DNA from: Euphorbia lathyris
Lineage: Eukaryota > Streptophyta > Magnoliopsida > Malpighiales > Euphorbiaceae
DNA: 64,000 bases
Direction: 5' to 3'
NCBI RefSeq assembly: GCF_963576675.1
Contig: NC_088911.1
Span: 74,181,256 to 74,245,255 of the forward strand
Shown: piece after piece, positions 35,726 to 47,141 of the stretch
Numbering within the stretch: the stretch's first letter is position 1
How the letters are laid out: every line of letters starts with the position of its first letter
The notes under the pieces: model-generated
Databases searched by the model: none
What the model was told of the DNA's origin: nothing
Seen by the model: only the letters and a program-made list of their open reading frames with translations
Program-made: the position numbers and the translations under genes

Positions 35726-36102
35726 GAATTGATCTAAATCGTTGAGGTGGCATTTTTGACCTCGAGATAATCAACCGACAATGATTCTGGCATTTATGAC
35801 ACAATCGGCGCATGTGTTTTCTAATTATTGCGCTTACGTCATCCTAGGTGGCTATTTAATTCGCGTGCTAGCATTGATTGTGCAACGGATCTTTTACTCA
35901 GCGTTAAGAATTTTAAACGTTTAAACTTTTGAGTAGTCAGTTTTTCGTAGGAGAATTATTCGTGTGCTTAGTCACTCAGTATGTAAGTCTACTCAGTATG
36001 AAGTGATTTTATATTATGTTTGACTCAGCATGCAATAGTTACTAATTTGGCACAAATCACTCAGCATGGTAATCACTCAACATTCAATTTAAACATAAAC
36101 TT

Positions 36103-39100
36103 TTATTGAAGAGGATTAGACATACCGATTGCTTCCCTTAGTATGTTAAATTGCTCACGAGCCAGAGGCTTAGTGAAGATATCTGCAAGCTGTTCATCTG
36201 TGGGAATGTAGGTCAGCTTGATCTCAGCCTTGAGTACATGATCTCTGATGAAGTGATGCCTTATGCTGACATGCTTCATCCTGCTATGTTGGATTGGATC
36301 TTTGGATAGGTCAATGGCACTCTTGTTGTCACATTTAACCTCTATTGTTTCCGTTTTGACTCCATAATCCTCTAGCTGTTGCTTAATCCATAGGACTTGA
36401 GCCACACAGCTTCCAGCAGCAATGTACTCAGCTTCAGTTGTTGACAGGGCCACTGACGATTGCTTCTTGCTGAACCAAGATACTAGACAGCTTCCTAGGA
36501 AGTGACATCCTCCTGAAGTGCTCTTACGTTCTAGCTTATCTCGTCCATAGTCAGCGTCAGTGTATCCAATGAGTGTGAAGTCATTTGTATTTGGATACCA
36601 TAAACCTGCATTAACTGAGCTCTGCAAATATCTGAAAATTCTTTTTACATCTATAATATGATATTCTCTGGGGTCAGCTTGATATCTTGCGCAATAACAC
36701 ACTGAGTACTGAATGTCAGGTCTACTAGCAGTAAGATAGAGTAAAGAGCCTATCATACCTCGATATAACTTGCTATCCACTGACTTACCTTTTTCGCCAG
36801 CACAAAGGACAGTGTCAGTACCCATAGGGGTTGATATGGGCTTGCATTCTTCCATATCAAATTTCTTTAACATTTCTTTGGCGTACTTGGACTGACTAAT
36901 GAAGATGCCGTTCTTCCCTTGCTTGATTTGAAAACCAAGGAAGAAGTTGAGTTCGCCCATCATAGACATCTCGAACTCACTTTGCATCTGTTTACTAAAT
37001 TATTTGCACATAGATTCGTCAGTAGCACCAAAGATTATATCATCTACGTAAATTTGTGCTAGCAGGGTATTTTTACCCTTTTTCTTAATGAACAAGGTTG
37101 TGTCAGCTTTGCCTCTGACATAATTCCTGGTCAGCAGGAAGTTGGTCAACCTCTCATACCAAGCTCTTGGAGCTTGCTTCAGGCCATATAAGGCCTTCTT
37201 GAGTTTATAAACGTGGTTTGAAAGTTTTGGATCTTCAAACCCTGGAGGCTGACTAACATATACCTCTTCATTTATAAATCCATTAAGAAAGGCACTTTTA
37301 ACATCCATTTGATATAATTTAAAGTTCATATAGCTAGCGTATGCACACAATATACGTATAGCCTCTAACCTAGCAACAGGAGCAAAGGTCTCACCATAGT
37401 CAATGCCCTCTTGCTGACTATAGCCTTGGGCTACAAGTCGGGCTTTGTTTCTGACCACATTGCCTTGCTCATCTAGTTTATTTCTAAAGACCCACTTAGT
37501 TCCTATGGTCTTTTGATTCCTAGGTTTTGGTACTAGATCACATACCTCATTTCTTTTGAATTGATCAAGCTCCTCTTGCATAGCATTGATCCAATGTTCG
37601 TCGTGCTCAGCTTTTGAGAAGTTCTTTGGCTCATGTACTGAGACGAATGCAACATTGCCGAGATACTTTCTAAGCTGATCTCTTGTCATCAGCTTGTTGT
37701 CAGCGGCATCAAGAATGGACTTCTCCGAATGTCCTCTTGGAATTTTTATTTCTTTGGGTAATGTTGAGTTGTCTGGAATAGGTGTTTCTACAATATCTGC
37801 AGGAGTAGGTTGGTCAGCAAAGGTAATTTCGGTTTCGTTTTTACCTTTGGTCAGCCCTTGTACTGATGACTCAGCGTCTCTTATTTGGTCAGCGGAAGCT
37901 GAGTTGGTTCATCTTCGGTGGGCTGAGTTGTCTTTCCTGCAGGGTCAGTTTCATCGAACTCTATATGGACAGACTCTTCTACAACTTGAGTTCGTTTATT
38001 ATATACCCTATATGCTTTACTGTTAGTTGAGTATCCTAAAAAGATCGCTTTGTCAGCTTTAGCATCAAATTTAGCAAGGTTATCTTTTGTATTGAGTATA
38101 AAGCACTTACACCCAAAAGCACGAAAGTAGCCAATGTTGGGCTTTCGTCCTTTCCAAAGTTCATAAGGGGTTTTCTTGAGTATAGGTCTAAACTAAAGCC
38201 CTGTTCAGTATGTAACATGCTGTGTGGACAGCTTCACCCCAGAAATACTTTGGAAGCCTATTTTCGCTCAGCATTGTCCTAGCAATTTCAACTATGGTTC
38301 TGTTCTTCCTTTCAACAATCCCATTTTGTTGAGGTGTCCTAGGAGCAGAAAAGTTATGGTCAATGCCACTGACTTCGCAGAATTCATTAAACTGTTGGTT
38401 TTTGAATTCTCCACCATTGTCACTTCTAATATGAGCTACTTTTAGGTCTTTGTCATTTTCAAGCTTCTTAATCAATGTTGTGAACATCTCAAAAGTTTCA
38501 TCCTTGCTACTCAGCAAGATGATCCAAGTATACCGAGAGAAATCATCTACAATGACTAAGGAGAATTTCTTACCGCCCAAGATGAGTGGCTGGACAGGTC
38601 CAAAAAGGTCCAAATGTAGTAATTCCAATGGTCTCTTGGTTGAGACGATGTTTTTACTTTGAAAAGACTTTTTCGTTTGTTTACCTTGCTGACAAGCATT
38701 GCATAATTGATCTTTTTCAAATTTTAATTTGGGCAATCCCTCAACTAGTTGCTTTCTAGCTAATTTGGCTAGGAGGTCCATGCTTACATGATCAAGTCTC
38801 CTATGCCATAGCCAGGAGTTATCCTTTTTAGACACTAAGCATGTATTTTTGGAAAACCGTTTTTTTAAACTAAACATATATACATTGTCAACACGAGGGG
38901 CAGTTAAAATCAAGTTGTTTGTTTTTCCCTCGAGTATCCGACACTGAGTAGCATCAAATACAACCTGTCTACCGCTATCACACAACTGAGCTACGCTCAA
39001 TAGATTGTATTTGAGACCCTTAACTAAGGAGAATGACTCAATAGTAGGATTACCTCCGATAGTGCCTGATCCTACTATTTTTCCCTTTTTATTGTCTCCA

Positions 39101-39265
39101 AAGCTTACGTTTCCACCTCGTTTAAGCACAAGTGTGATGAACTGAGTTTCATCACCAGTCATATGCCTTGAGCATGCACTGTCAATATACCAAAGTTTTG
39201 AATTCTCCACGCACCTCAGGCTCACCTGCATTTTGAATCATTCATCTTTAGGTACACAATTCTTT
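36103..39265 (-). pseudogene. Sirevirus pol (protease, integrase, RT, RNase H), nearly complete
   Basis: Minus-strand order follows. Protease region: LWYIDSACSRHMTGDETQF (about 39190). Zinc-binding pre-integrase region: WHRRLDHVSMDLLAKLA ... CNACQQGKQTK. Integrase core: LHLDLFGPVQP, IRSDNGGEFKNQQF, PQQNGIVERKNRT (D, D, E present). [37 protein letters not shown] and the active-site YVDD in [12 protein letters not shown]. RNase H: STTEAEYIAAGSCVAQVLW, ending ADIFTKPLAREQFNILREAI. Breaks: a one-base insertion near 38190, further frame damage at about 37870-37920, and one nonsense codon between RT and RNase H near 36997. The pol frame lies -1 relative to gag, suggesting programmed frameshifting in active relatives. 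Confidence 0.93.
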
Positions 39266-41022
39266 TTGGGTCCTCGTTTGTTAGTATAGACAGGTGCAAA
39301 GTCATGTTTTAATTTGTGACGACATACTTTGATGGTGTGGCCTTGTTTACCACAGAAGTCACAATGTGTTACCCTTTTAGGGTGACTTTGTTTTTGGTCA
39401 GCACCATTGTGCCGAGCATGCCAACATACCTTAGTGGTATGTCCTTTCTTTCCGCAGAAGTCACATTGGACAATCCGCTTGTTGTACCAACACACATCTG
39501 TTGTGTGTCCCCTTTTCCCACAGCAGTCACACTGAGTGAACTGTCGGCGCTGACCAGTACTTGAATACTCAGCATGGAATTTGTTTGAACCTTTTATTTG
39601 GTTCTGAAGGTTTGTGACATCCTTTCTCAGTTTCTTTGAATCTGATTGGACCTCCGAGACAAACTTGTGCATAATTTCCATGTTGCTATGCAAAGTTGAG
39701 TTGTCTTGGAGAAGATATTGGAGGTCACTAAGTTTGACCTCTTCAATCTCGTCACACCGCCTATTGAGTGCTTTTATTTTCTTGTTACACTTTTTAGTCA
39801 GTGTATATAAATCACTCACGGCGTTAATCATTTCATTTCTAAGCAGATGTAAGGATGTTACCTCATTTGAGTATTCCTCCTGTTCAGATTCTTCAGAGAG
39901 GGCAGCTTGCTCAGATCGAGTGTGGTCAGCAACGTCATCGGCCATGAAGCATATGTTTGCCGACTCAGTGGCTTCAGCTTCTGACGATATTGAGTCGTCG
40001 CTGTCACTCCATGTGGCTACCATTGCCTTTTTGCTTCCCTTCTTCTCTTTCTTTAAATTAGGGCAGCTTGACTTGATGTGCCCAGTTTGATGGCACTCGA
40101 AGCACGTGACGGGTTTAGAGCTGTCCTTTTTGTATTTATTTTCACTGGACTCAGCTTTGTACCTATCGCTTCTTTTGTATGGTCTTTTACTGTTCCTGTC
40201 ATTCTTCCTGAACAGCTTCCTCATCTTCCTTTTGAACATGGCCATTTCCTCATCGTCTGATGAGTTAGCTTCGGTCGAGTCAGCTTTCATGACAAGAGAT
40301 TTCTTCTTCTTGTCCTCTGACTTCTCTTTTGCTTCGAAGTTCTTCATAGATATCTCATGAGTTAGCAGAGATCCGATCAGCTCGTCATACTTGTATGTAG
40401 TCAAGTCCTGAGCTTCTTCCACCGCTGTCTTCTTGGCTTGCCATCTTTTGGGAAGGCTTGTCAATATTTTCTTCACCTGTTCCTCTTCGGTGGAGTTCTT
40501 TCCAAGCCTCTTGAGCTCATTTATTATGTTGGTGAACCTTGAGTTCATCTTCGAGATGTCTTCATTTTCGTTCATCTCAAACAGCTCGTACAGTCTCATA
40601 GGTTGGTTCACTTTGGTCTCCTTGACTTTTCTTGTGCCTTCATAGGTCACCTCCAGCTTTTTCCATATCTCCTAAGCTGACTCGCAACCTAAAATTTTAT
40701 TGTACTCTGCAGCATCTAGAGCATAGTGAAGCATCTTGATAGCCGAAGCATTGTTTTGTAATTTCTTAAGGTCATCTTCTGACCACTCAGTTTCACTCTT
40801 AACAACTTTCTCATTGTTAACAGTTTTATAAGGTACGTATGGACCTTGAACAATTGCAAGCCATGCACTCATGTTCGTGGCTTGAATAAAGTTCTTTATC
40901 ATATTCTTCCAGAATGTATAATTTGATCCAAAGAATAGGGGAGGCCGACTAATTGATAGTTCCTCTGGGAGTATCTGTGTTGTTTGGTTCCCTGGAAGGA
41001 AACGAGTACTGTTCTCAGCCAT
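39238..41022 (-). pseudogene. Sirevirus gag with four zinc knuckles, one nonsense codon
   Basis: ATG at 41022 is followed by AENSTRFLPGNQTTQILPEE and the copia gag (UBN2-like) domain (FFGSNYTFWKN, YDELIGSLLTHEI). One in-frame TAG at about 40670 replaces a Gln codon kept in the plus-strand copies. A classic CCHC knuckle, CFECHQTGHIKSSC, lies near 40100. Three more C-x2-C-x3-GH-x4-C knuckles follow in the C-terminal tail (CDCCGKRGHTTDVC, CDFCGKKGHTTKVC, CDFCGKQGHTIKVC). Gag forms the particle and packages RNA. The stop at 39238 lies just before the overlapping pol frame. Confidence 0.9.
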
Positions 41023-41071
41023 TTATCGGGATCAGCTCAAGATTGTTAAATCTTAGAGTAGTGAGCTATAT

Positions 41072-41084
41072 GGCTCTGATACCA
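41072..41084 (-). other. Primer binding site for initiator tRNA-Met (minus Sirevirus)
   Basis: Read on the minus strand, TGGTATCAGAGCC starts two bases after the LTR end. It is complementary to the 3' end of plant initiator tRNA-Met and sets the start of minus-strand DNA synthesis. Confidence 0.93.
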
Positions 41085-41086
41085 CT

Positions 41087-41372
41087 TGTTGGTCCCGAGT
41101 GATTAGTTCCAGGGGGGGGGTTAGGAACTAATATAACTTTTTCATATTTAATTACGCTGACTTAATATAATTTCTTGAGTTTATTAACTCAGCTTTGGTC
41201 AGCATGGCCAATTATAGCGTAAGACAGCTTTAATCAGATGTTGACTAGAACTGTTTTACATATGAGTTGAGAATTGACACTTCTGTGGTCAGCTTCCAAC
41301 TCAGCACTCTTATTTACTCAGTGTTAGTTTGAACAATTTATATGCCGAGTAAATATAACAAGCAACACATAC

Positions 41373-41442
<70 letters not shown>

Positions 41443-42617
41443 AGAGAGAGTTAGAGATTACTCAGCACGACTTATCCTGGTTCGGCCTCTCCGCCTACGT
41501 CCAGTCCCCAGAGTCCCTCTGGGCTTTTTAAATCCAATACTGAGCTCTTTAAAGGTAGAGCACAAACCGTTTACAAGGAAGTTGAATATGCAAGAGTACC
41601 TTCCTCCATTCGTCTACTCAACCCCTACTAAGTGCTATAACCGAACACTTAGATTTCTCTACCACTGAGTATTTAAAACCAAACACTCAGCACAACACTC
41701 TCAATTTACAATTGATACAAGTTTGTTCTTTTTAGATGAAGAACACCTTAGATGATTACAAAAATCAATCTAGCTTTTACACAAGTATAGAAAATTGGTG
41801 TAAGATCTCTTTTTGTTTTGATGTGCTTTGTTTGTATATTTTTCTCTCTTGTTGTGAAGCGGCATTTGATCCAAGAATGATCATGTCCTTTTATAGTTGA
41901 GGTCTGAAGACTTGTTCGTTTGAATTCTAGATTTGTCCGTTGAATCCAAACGGCTCCTTTTTGAGACAAGGCTCTGGTCTTCTTCAGATTTGCAGGCCAA
42001 TCCTATCATCTGACTTCCACAGGCGTCAGGTTTGTCTTCTTCTCGCAGGTTTCGTCTTTTTGTGCCAGTTTGTCTTTTAGAAAAAGAACAGTTGACCCAT
42101 GCATCTTGAAATTGGCTTTTGCGTAATTCCAAGGTTTCTATTATTGGTGCAGACAGTTGTCGGATCTTGTCTTTTAGCAAACGAATCATCCACGCTGTCC
42201 TGAAGATCACTCAGCTTGATCTTCGATTGTTGTTAATACAAATACTGAGTTCTCTTTTACTCAGCTTCCACGGTCAACTTCGTCTGCAAGACTTAGTTCT
42301 CAAGAAGACTTCTCTACTTTTAATACTGAGTTCCATTCCACTCAGCTTCGTTGATTAGCTTGATCTTTAAGCTTCTGTTCTGAAGATGACTTATCTTCTG
42401 TCACGCTGAGTTACAATCCACTCAGCTTGTGCTGTTTTCTTATGCTGTCTTCGTCCTGTCTTACTTTTTATTTCTATTTCCATTTATATTTATACTCAAC
42501 ACTGAACAAACATATTAGTACAATTAAATCAAAGCACTTAAATTTAATTACCCCTTAATCATGGATTAACTTAAATAATTTTGTCAAATCAAAATCATGT
42601 GGAAAGTTGTTTCAACA
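41087..42617 (-). repeat. 5' LTR of the minus Sirevirus
   Basis: 1,531 bp with TGTTGG/CAACA ends. On the minus strand a TATAAAAG box lies at 41895-41888, a plausible start site for the genomic RNA. It contains a long (AT)n run and many CTCAGC/GCTGAG words. Confidence 0.92.
41375..41440. repeat. (AT)33 microsatellite in the LTR
   Basis: An uninterrupted run of about 33 AT units. The partner LTR has only 8 units at 25427-25442, so the run has grown or shrunk since insertion. Confidence 0.97.
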
Positions 42618-42666
42618 CTAAGAACTTATAATAAAAAGATGAATGAATAAAGTAAAAATAACTAAG

Positions 42667-43410
42667 TTGCAGCAGTTGAAGAATTGTTGGAATTCTGTTT
42701 GGTTTGTGTGTTGAGTTCTCTGTTTTTCATCCAAGAAATCTCCTTTAAATACTAACTTCGAAGAGCATATAACCGCTCCATCCCCACTACTCCTGATTTT
42801 AATCCACTTCCAACTACTGGATATTCATTGATTTCACGTGTTTTCCATTTTTAGAAAGTAAGTTCCAACTTTTTGTAAGGAAGATCCCAGATTCGCTCAA
42901 CTGCTTAGCAAGGAAGTTTCATAACTGCCAAATATGAAAGTTCCCAACTGCTTAGCAAGTAAGTTTCATAAATGCCCAGCAAGTAAGTTTCATAACTGCT
43001 TTCTCTCCCACTAACACACATTCCACTTCACTAACTTTATGCCCACCACTTCCACGATTTTTGCTGCTGTAACTCTTTGGTTTAAGTGGACAATTATACA
43101 TTTCAGCCAAAAAAATTGGTAAATTACCCAATTCATCCAAAATAATCGGTAAATTACTAAATCGGCTCGAAACTTCATATTTTGCATAATTTTTTACAGA
43201 AAAAATAATTATACATTCATGCCAGAATAATTGGTAAAATTATTCGGCCTGAATCTCGTCAATTACATAATTTAGGCCGAATTAAGTAATTAATTAAAAA
43301 ATGGTCCAAATTAAAATATGGATTAAACATATACGTCTTAATTAAAAAATATATAAAAAATTTAATAAAATATTATTTAAATTAAAATTATTATTTATAT
43401 ATTTATTACA
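42667..43410. other. Unassigned stretch with a short direct repeat
   Basis: No coding frame. GCTTAGCAAG/GCCCAGCAAG followed by G/TAAGTTTCATAA occurs three times between 42902 and 42998. The rest is AT-rich and partly made of AATCGGTAAATTAC-like words (43120-43260). Confidence 0.4.
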
Positions 43411-46400
43411 TCTATACTATATATAATTACGGAAGCAGAGAGAAATGAGAAGAAGTGTTTTAGAGGTCTTTTTGATGAGTTGCCAACGTAGTAAAAAATC
43501 AGATTAAAAATATTTAATTAATTAAAAATAACAAATTTATATTTATAATATATTAAATAATTATTAGACTATTAATTAAAATAATAAAAGAAAGCAAGAG
43601 TTACGGGAAGATGAAAAAACACAAAGCAAAGGAAATCCAAAAGTCACAAATAAACTTCTATATAAAGCATGATAGATAGTATTCCACCATTATATTCATT
43701 GGTCACGATAGATAGTATTATATTTCTGAAGGTAAATTCGATTTTTTTTCATATGTTGTAGTTATTTTGTTCTCAATTATGTTGTTGTTTTATTTTTATT
43801 AAACAATAGTTGTTATAGTTTCATCTTTCAGATTCATTTCTGTTGTTACCCAGGTTCTATACCTCTCGCTATCTTATCCATGTTTTCTTTTTTATTTGTC
43901 TTTTTTTTTCCAAACTGATAGCTTCAATTGAAGAAATCCGACAGAAATAGAAGATGCATGAACAACTAAAACCGGAAAATACAAAAGTGTCAAAAATTAC
44001 AAGAAATTCTTATGTTTCTCAAGATAATTATTCGATTTTTTTCATATGTTGTAGTTATTTTTGTTCTCAATTGTGTTGTTGTTTTCTTTTTATTAAACAA
44101 TAGTTGTTATAGTTTCATTTTTCAGAGATGAAATTCCATTTCTATCGTTACCCAAGTTCTATACCTCTCGCTACCTTATCCATGTATTCTTTTTTATTTG
44201 TCTTTTTTTTTTCAAAATGACTAAAATAAAGATTTTGTAAATTTGTATTCTTTTTTAGTATATGTTGCTAGGTGTTATCATTTCGATTGCTAACTCTTAA
44301 TTAAAATTTAGATTTTCGGCTTTATATGAACTCAATTTTTGGCTTTCTCAATTGTGTTGTTGTTTTATTTTTATTAAACAATTGTTGTTATAGTTTCATC
44401 TTTCAGAGATGAAATTCCATTTCTGTCGTTATCCAGATTCCATACCTCTCGCTACCTTATCCATGTTTTCTTTTTTATTTATTTATTTTTCAAAATGACT
44501 AAAATAAAGATTTTGTATATTTGCATTCTTTTTTAGTATATGTTCCTAGGTGTTATCGTTTTGATTGTTAACTCTAACTAAAATTTAGATTTTTGGCTTT
44601 TTATGAACTCAATTTTTAGTTTTAATTGAAGTTAGATTAATTTTTCTAATTCGGAACATGTTGAAATCCACTCATTTTTTTAGTCTGAGTTTAGCTAATT
44701 GATATGGATTGTATTTTTTATTTTTATGCATTTTGGTACAAATAGATATAAAGTTTCACACGATAGTTGTTCATTGAAGTTTGAGACATATTAAATAAAA
44801 TATTAAAGAGATATTGGAATATTATACTTACAATGAAGTTTATTTCAATATAAATTATGTTATATTATTATTATTATTATTATTATCAAGAAGTTGTTTT
44901 TTCCCAATTTTCTAGACAAGGAGATTGTAAGCGTCTAATACGCTTGATAAGATGTTTATTCTTGAAGAATGTGGATTATGCTAGATACGAATTCAAAATC
45001 AAGGTAAATAAAAATAAATTTTGATGCTCAAAATCCTAAAAATGTACATTAATTATGGATATTGAGATAATTGCTTTTGCAACATTGGTTTATATAATTT
45101 TTAACTATTATATTATAGTTCGTACAAAATTGTTAGTATTTCAAGAGTTTTTAACAGATGAAAATGAAATATGATCATAGGACAATTATTGAAAAATATT
45201 AATTAAGAAAATATTATTATTTGAATCTCTTCAAATTCTCAAATGTTGAGCATAATGATTCTAATTAATATAATTAATTTCACATATTAATTATAAAACG
45301 TTTTTTTTTGTACTGAGTGGTTACAATTGAGATTTAATTCTATTTAACTAAAATTAATTTATGGACTTAATACTTCATTAAGAAAAAATAAAATGTTTAA
45401 TTAATGGGCAAAAAATATTTTCACTCTCCTCTTTATACGCTTATGTCTCGACATTCTCTCTTATTTTAAAAAAAAAACCCCGAGAGGAAGATGGTTCTCT
45501 CCTAATTATCTTTTTCGTCCCTTCATTTTTTTTTTCAATTCTTTTGTTTGTTTTTCTTACTTACAAAATTCAAGAATATATAATTATTAGAAAATATTAA
45601 TGAAGTCAAATAAGTGATATCTGCGAGTATGGTTGATAATTCTATATAGTGAAAGAATGAAGAACAAATTGATCGAATGTCTTGATGAGATATTACGAGA
45701 TGAAAATAGGAGAAATCATGATCTTAAACTGATTCAATTAGATATATTGGGTTATTGTAGCAGAATGAATAATTGAATTCGAATACTTGGTGATCATGAA
45801 ATTCCATCAACCAAAATAATTATCATCAAGATGAATTTGTGACTAATTCTTACGAATTTTATTTTTTTTATATGTAACATATTGAATTGATAAAGTTTCT
45901 TCATATACAACATTAGAAAAGTATTGATTGTAATAGTTTATAGAATAATATATTGACGTTGCTTCCATTTTAACATAGATTGTAATTCTTTTGTATCGTA
46001 GATATAATATTTAATTTTAGTTTTATAGAATAATATATTGACGTTGCTTCCATTTTAACATAGATTGTAATTCTTTTGTATCGTAGATATAATATTTAAT
46101 TTTAGTTGTAGTTTAATTCAATTTTTGTTTAACCTATATTGTAATTATTTTGTATCGTAAATATAATATTTAATTTTAATTGTAGTTTAATTCAATTTTT
46201 GGTTTTTTATTATATTCTAATATATTTCTTAATTAATCTGCTATTTTATTATTGTTGTTTCACATAATATTTGAAATATGAAAATGTATTAAAATTCCTA
46301 AAAAGTACAAATCATTGAATTTTGTAAAAATAAATAAATCATTCATCTTTAATTAAAATTCTATAAAAAAGTAGTCAATTATTTTTAAAATTAATTTAAT

Positions 46401-46507
46401 TTGAATTATCATTAAAAAATATATATTAATTTCAAATATACATAATATAAATTTTTTTCATAGTATGATATAAAATTATTTAAAAGTAAATATATCAATT
46501 TATTTAT
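43411..46507 (+). mobile_element. Second Helitron copy, 3' end missing
   Basis: Starts at the same TCTATACTATATATAATTAC after an A and follows the copy at 9411-12488 closely, with small indels. The match breaks off at about 46507, so the last about 50 bp with the hairpin and CTAG are absent. This copy also has a direct duplication of about 82 bp (45939-46020 and 46021-46102) that the first copy lacks. No gene for Rep/helicase. Confidence 0.88.
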
Positions 46508-46636
46508 TTACACATTGATAAAAACACTCAAAGCCCAACCTATCACTCAATATATTTATATATTTTTGACGAAAATTTCCATTAATATCTTGTTAGGATG
46601 ATTTTCCGTCAATATTATTTACTTACACATTGATAA
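46508..46636. repeat. Segment bounded by a 14-bp direct repeat
   Basis: TTACACATTGATAA occurs at 46508-46521 and 46623-46636. The repeat sits exactly where the Helitron homology ends, so it may mark a replacement or filler event. The content is AT-rich without a gene. Confidence 0.5.
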
Positions 46637-46641
46637 CATTG

Positions 46642-47140
46642 TGATATTATCCCAAGGACCAAAAGGGATATTCGCCTAAAGAACGCCACGTGGTGGTCGC
46701 CTGATACGGGAATTCCGCGGCGTATCGAAGTAAAGAGATCCGACGGGCGGATCACCCAGGACTCACCAAGAGAGATCCGCGGAAGAACCTGTGAGGCGGA
46801 TCTCCGTAAGCTCTCAATTCTCCATTGGAACGGCTGGGCCGATCTAGCAATAAAGACCATTAATGAGCTATCAATTAGCTAACCGCCAACTTAAGGGTAA
46901 CCCGTAACCGCCATTAATGGGGCATTAATGGAGACTCTCTAGTTACTGGAAGTTATAACGTCATGACTATATATAGCCTACATCTCAGGCTATCAAGGTA
47001 CACATTCACTTACCCTTTGTCAATTCAGTTTGCTCTCTTGTTCTTCCTTACTGACTTTGGCATCGGAGCTTCCCCCCGTCGAACCCAACGACGCCCCCCA
47101 CAAGGACGGAAGCTAATCAGAATTTCTCCACTAGTCATCA
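46642..47140 (+). mobile_element. LTR-like remnant
   Basis: A GC-richer 0.5 kb block starts TGATATTATCCC and ends TAGTCATCA. It has a TATATATAG box at about 46967 and GGCGGATC-type words. The composition, size and TG...CA ends suggest a solo LTR or LTR piece of another family. No target duplication is visible, because the right edge touches the next Sirevirus LTR. Confidence 0.4.
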
Positions 47141-47141
47141 A

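Larger units (their letters stand above)
25136..42661 (-). mobile_element. Sirevirus (Ty1/copia) with third ORF, minus strand
   Basis: The order on the minus strand is LTR (42617-41087), PBS for initiator tRNA-Met, gag, PR-INT-RT-RNase H, spacer, ORF3, LTR (32973-25136). The Sirevirus class is inferred from gag and RT sequence style, LTRs of about 1.5 kb, the tRNA-Met PBS and the extra 3' ORF. CTAAG lies beside the left end (25131-25135). On the right CTAAG occurs twice: directly after the LTR (42618-42622) and again 44 bp further (42662-42666). The 44 bp between resemble the sequence beside the inner edge of the other LTR, so the true right end may be 42661. The left LTR is split by a gypsy element. 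Single nonsense and frameshift changes disable gag, pol and ORF3. Confidence 0.88.

Noticed and set aside
39614..40360. Plus-strand frames rich in Phe/Ser/Leu over the gag region
   Set aside because: Complement of Lys/Glu/Asp-rich gag codons on the minus strand; typical shadow frames.
42618..42622. CTAAG directly after the 5' LTR as the simple target duplication
   Set aside because: Not excluded, but the same place beside the other LTR reads CTAAA within a shared 35-44 bp stretch, so the CTAAG may be part of the element; the second CTAAG at 42662 fits better.
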